Assembly (NCBI GenBank): GCA_040902855.1
Contig: JBBDWN010000013.1
Coordinates: 1 to 9,008, forward strand
DNA length: 9,008 nucleotides
Source of the DNA: DATHWB01 sp040902855
Lineage (GTDB): Bacteria; Actinomycetota; Acidimicrobiia; Spongiisociales; ZC4RG35
Direction: 5' to 3'
The first letter of the stretch is position 1. The number at the start of each line of letters is the position of its first letter. The position numbers and the translations under genes are program-made. Below are positions 7,618 through 9,008 of the stretch, in pieces. A model generated the notes under the pieces. That model was not told the origin of the DNA. It was given only the letters and a program-made list of their open reading frames with translations, and did no database searches.

Positions 7618-8100
7618 ACGGCTTCAGTTGAACGCCCCGGAGCCAGCCCGCGATCTCGCGAATGGTGAAGGCATGTAACCCACTGCCGATTCCGGATCGA
7701 TTTCCAGAATCTCGTCGTCACGAGTGCGCACCCGAATCGTGTCGCCACAGTCGAGGCAACGCGTTTCCACCACCACTTCTTGGGAAGGGAACAGCCACCG
7801 TACGGCCAGCGCCTCCATGCCGCACTGGGCGTACCACCTCTGTATTCCGTCGACGCTGACGAGGTAATGCGTCGGGATGTTGCTGAATGGAGCCCAAGAC
7901 TCGATGTGGTCGGTGTCATGCGCCATCCAGCAACCGGCGATGGGCGAAGCATCCACTGCGGCGCGCTGCACCTCGCGAGCCTCCTGCACGCCGATACCAA
8001 GGAGACCTGAGAGTTCGGTGTAGTGAGGCGCCCGGCCGGTGGCGACAAAGTGCGCCAGGATCGTGGTGAATGCTTGCTGTGTCAGGCTCTCACCGATCAT
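6919..8100 (-). CDS. Putative selenoprotein: MerB-like lyase domain fused to class III nucleotide cyclase
   Basis: One reading frame interrupted by a single TGA (7626-7624). Read through, it gives 393 residues with selenocysteine at position 159. Residues 1 to about 178 resemble alkylmercury lyase MerB, about 179-232 are a linker, and about 233-393 are a class III cyclase. Reasons to read through: both halves share one frame; MerB homology spans the TGA (LFRSEEHLERW follows it); the TGA sits at the MerB Cys159 position; a SECIS-like hairpin follows; and the internal ATG at 7617 has no ribosome binding site. The likely start is ATG 8100, with GGAGG 11 bases upstream, a rather long spacer; GTG 8160 is possible. 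Selenium machinery is not in the window. The alternatives are a pseudogene split by one nonsense mutation or two separate genes. The probable role, inferred, is sensing organometals or soft metals and making cAMP or cGMP. Confidence 0.8.
7594..7626 (-). promoter_or_regulatory. In-frame TGA with SECIS-like hairpin (selenocysteine insertion site)
   Basis: Reading the minus strand: TGA at 7626-7624, 12 bases, stem CTCTTCC (7611-7605), loop GGTC (7604-7601), stem GGAAGAG (7600-7594). All 7 pairs are Watson-Crick. There are 19 bases between the TGA and the loop, inside the range for bacterial SECIS elements, whose loops carry a G in the first two positions. From memory the E. coli fdhF element also has loop GGUC, about 18 bases from its UGA. 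The hairpin lies within the coding sequence, as bacterial SECIS elements must. Confidence 0.82.
7624..8100 (-). other. MerB-like (alkylmercury lyase) half of the fusion
   Basis: In fusion numbering, residues 5-50 form a small helical, winged-helix-like N-terminus as in MerB. The segment 74-105 (NIPTHYLVSVDGIQRWYAQC, then GMEALAVRWLF) matches MerB's 'YAWCALDTLIFPALI' region. Cys93 corresponds to MerB Cys96, and Glu96 stands where MerB has Asp99. A CxxC pair (Cys115, Cys118) and EIDPESAVGYMP (133-144) match the strand before the second catalytic Cys. The TGA at residue 159 takes the Cys159 place. MerB cleaves the carbon-mercury bond by protonolysis using two Cys and an Asp. Whether this domain still cleaves or only binds metal is unknown. 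Confidence 0.75.
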
Positions 8101-8158
8101 GAGCTCTCTTTCCTCCGATACTGGCTCACGCTCGCCAGGTTCGACCAGGGCGGAATCC

Positions 8159-8164
8159 ACGTTA
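8159..8164 (-). promoter_or_regulatory. Candidate -10 box for the selenoprotein-cNMP gene pair
   Basis: The minus-strand hexamer TAACGT, 58 bases before ATG 8100, would start transcription near 8151, downstream of the alternative GTG start at 8160. This supports translation from 8100. The sequence equals the box before ftsK. No clear -35 box is visible. The divergent gap also holds a short imperfect dyad TTCA-C-TGAA at 8176-8184 that could be an operator, though it is too short to trust. Confidence 0.28.
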
Positions 8165-8200
8165 CTTGAGTCGCGTTCACTGAATCCGGACGGCTGCTCC

Positions 8201-8206
8201 TAGCCT
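8201..8206 (+). promoter_or_regulatory. Candidate -10 box for the cyclophilin gene
   Basis: TAGCCT lies 27 bases before the GTG start at 8234, leaving a leader of about 20 bases that contains the ribosome binding site AAAGGA (8222-8227). No strong -35 box is seen. Confidence 0.3.
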
Positions 8207-8233
8207 GCGGTCTCCCGTCCGAAAGGAACCTCA

Positions 8234-8743
8234 GTGGCACAGCAGTGGAATGAAGCGCCGGCGTTCACCGTGGACACCGCCAAGACCTACACGGCAGTCC
8301 TCGACACGAACCACGGCGAAATCACCCTCGAACTCGACGCCGGACGCAGTCCGCTGACAGTCAACAACTTCGTCTTCCTCGCCCGCGAAGGGTTCTACGA
8401 CGGGGTCATCTTCCACCGTTGCATCCCCGGATTCGTCATCCAGGGCGGCGACCCCACGGGCACGGGGCGCGGAGGACCCGGCTACAAGTTTCGCGATGAG
8501 CTCGACGGTCCCGGCTCCTACAGCCGGGGGACAGTCGCGATGGCCAACTCCGGTCCGAATACCAACGGGTCACAGTTCTTCATCTGCGTCGCCGAAGTCG
8601 GTCTCCCCCACAGCTACACGATCTTCGGCCAGGTGACATCCGGGCTCGATGCGGTGGATTCGATCCTCGCCGTTCCCACCGACCGATCCGACCGCCCAGA
8701 GCAGGACTGTGTCATCACATCCGTCACCATCACCGAAGCCTGA
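8234..8743 (+). CDS. Cyclophilin-type peptidyl-prolyl cis-trans isomerase
   Basis: A 169-residue cyclophilin that speeds cis-trans isomerisation of Xaa-Pro bonds during protein folding. Family motifs are complete: FHRCIPGFVIQGGD (60-73) with catalytic Arg62 (CypA Arg55), the glycine-rich loop after it (74-84), MANSGPNTNGSQFFI (103-117) with Gln114, and HSYTIFGQV (126-134). There is no signal peptide or membrane segment, so it is probably cytoplasmic, with a short N-terminal extension of about 18 residues before the barrel. The start is GTG, preceded by AAAGGA with a 6-base spacer. Its 3' end overlaps the next gene. It is a divergent neighbour of the selenoprotein gene; a functional link is not implied. 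Confidence 0.93.
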   Translation: MAQQWNEAPAFTVDTAKTYTAVLDTNHGEITLELDAGRSPLTVNNFVFLAREGFYDGVIFHRCIPGFVIQGGDPTGTGRGGPGYKFRDELDGPGSYSRGTVAMANSGPNTNGSQFFICVAEVGLPHSYTIFGQVTSGLDAVDSILAVPTDRSDRPEQDCVITSVTITEA

Positions 8744-9008
8744 CGACGAAGGGCTCGGATGCAGGGCGCTGGCGGTCTCCGCCGGCGTCCTCATCGCGTT
8801 CGGGGTGGTGGCCACGTCGATCGGGCTCCTCCTGGCCCTCGGAGACGGCGGACGCCTCACCCAGCAGCTCGGGTTCGCCCTCTACGGCGCCGGCGCCCCG
8901 GTATCGGGCATCTTCGCCGCCATCGCCGGAGAACTCCCACTCGCCCCGTTCACCGACGTCATCATCTGGCTGGTGCTGGCCGTCGTCGCAACTCGCGCCA
9001 GCGAACGC
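8709..9008 (+). CDS. Unrecognised membrane protein (5' part only)
   Basis: A frame open to the window's end, 100 codons, starting at GTG 8709 and overlapping the cyclophilin gene by 35 bases. An AGGA sits 3 bases before the GTG, rather close. The first 17 residues are Ser/Pro-rich and charged. A long hydrophobic stretch follows (about 18-44, AVSAGVLIAFGVVATSIGLL), then a Gly/Ala-rich segment (about 55-73) and a second hydrophobic helix (about 83-94, VIIWLVLAVVAT). GC-rich codon use, with C or G in nearly every third position from about codon 18, supports real coding. I do not recognise the family. The start is uncertain; the competing ATG at 8759 is in a different frame and gives an Arg-rich shadow. 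Confidence 0.55.
   Translation, partial: MSSHPSPSPKPDDEGLGCRALAVSAGVLIAFGVVATSIGLLLALGDGGRLTQQLGFALYGAGAPVSGIFAAIAGELPLAPFTDVIIWLVLAVVATRASER

Noticed and set aside
7624..7626. Pseudogene by nonsense mutation
   Set aside because: This is possible, but a random stop falling exactly on the catalytic-Cys codon and followed by a perfect GGUC-loop hairpin at the right distance is unlikely. Both halves show no frameshift or other stop.
6795..8175. Direct repeat ACTTGAGTCGCG at 6795-6806 and 8164-8175
   Set aside because: One copy is inside the cNMP-binding coding sequence and the other in the divergent gap. A 12-base repeat is expected by chance in 9 kb of GC-rich DNA.

Overview
The window is GC-rich DNA from a bacterium, most likely an actinobacterium. 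The order dapA - rnj - ftsK is a familiar actinobacterial neighbourhood. Two starts lack a ribosome binding site and have a TANNNT box a few bases upstream, which suits leaderless transcription. The protein sequences would fit a deep-branching lineage such as Acidimicrobiia, but that placement is inference. The code looks standard: six of the genes here end in TGA.

Left part (1-5457, minus strand). Transcription would run dapA (lysine and cell-wall precursor synthesis), rnj (RNase J), a small unknown lipoprotein, ftsK (chromosome translocase), then the start of a pyruvate-dehydrogenase-type E1 alpha gene that leaves the window. The first three genes are joined by ATGA stop/start overlaps. A GC hairpin separates the lipoprotein gene from ftsK. 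Middle (5538-6359, plus strand): a CnoX/YbbN-type thioredoxin-TPR protein, divergent from dapA.

The most interesting region is 6409-8100 on the minus strand. Two apparently separate reading frames, an alkylmercury-lyase (MerB)-like protein and a class III adenylate/guanylate cyclase, lie in the same frame and are separated by a single TGA. That TGA falls where MerB has its second catalytic cysteine. Starting 12 bases after it is a perfect 7-bp hairpin with loop GGUC, the shape of a bacterial SECIS element. MerB homology continues past the TGA, and the cyclase ATG has no ribosome binding site. I read this as one selenoprotein of about 393 residues: a MerB-like selenocysteine domain fused to a nucleotide cyclase. 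A stand-alone cyclic-nucleotide-binding protein follows it. Together they could form an organometal- or thiophilic-metal-sensing second-messenger module.

Right end (8234-9008, plus strand): a cyclophilin-type peptidyl-prolyl isomerase and the start of an unrecognised membrane protein overlapping its 3' end. No tRNA, rRNA, CRISPR array or insertion sequence was seen, and no stretch longer than 300 bases lacks a gene.
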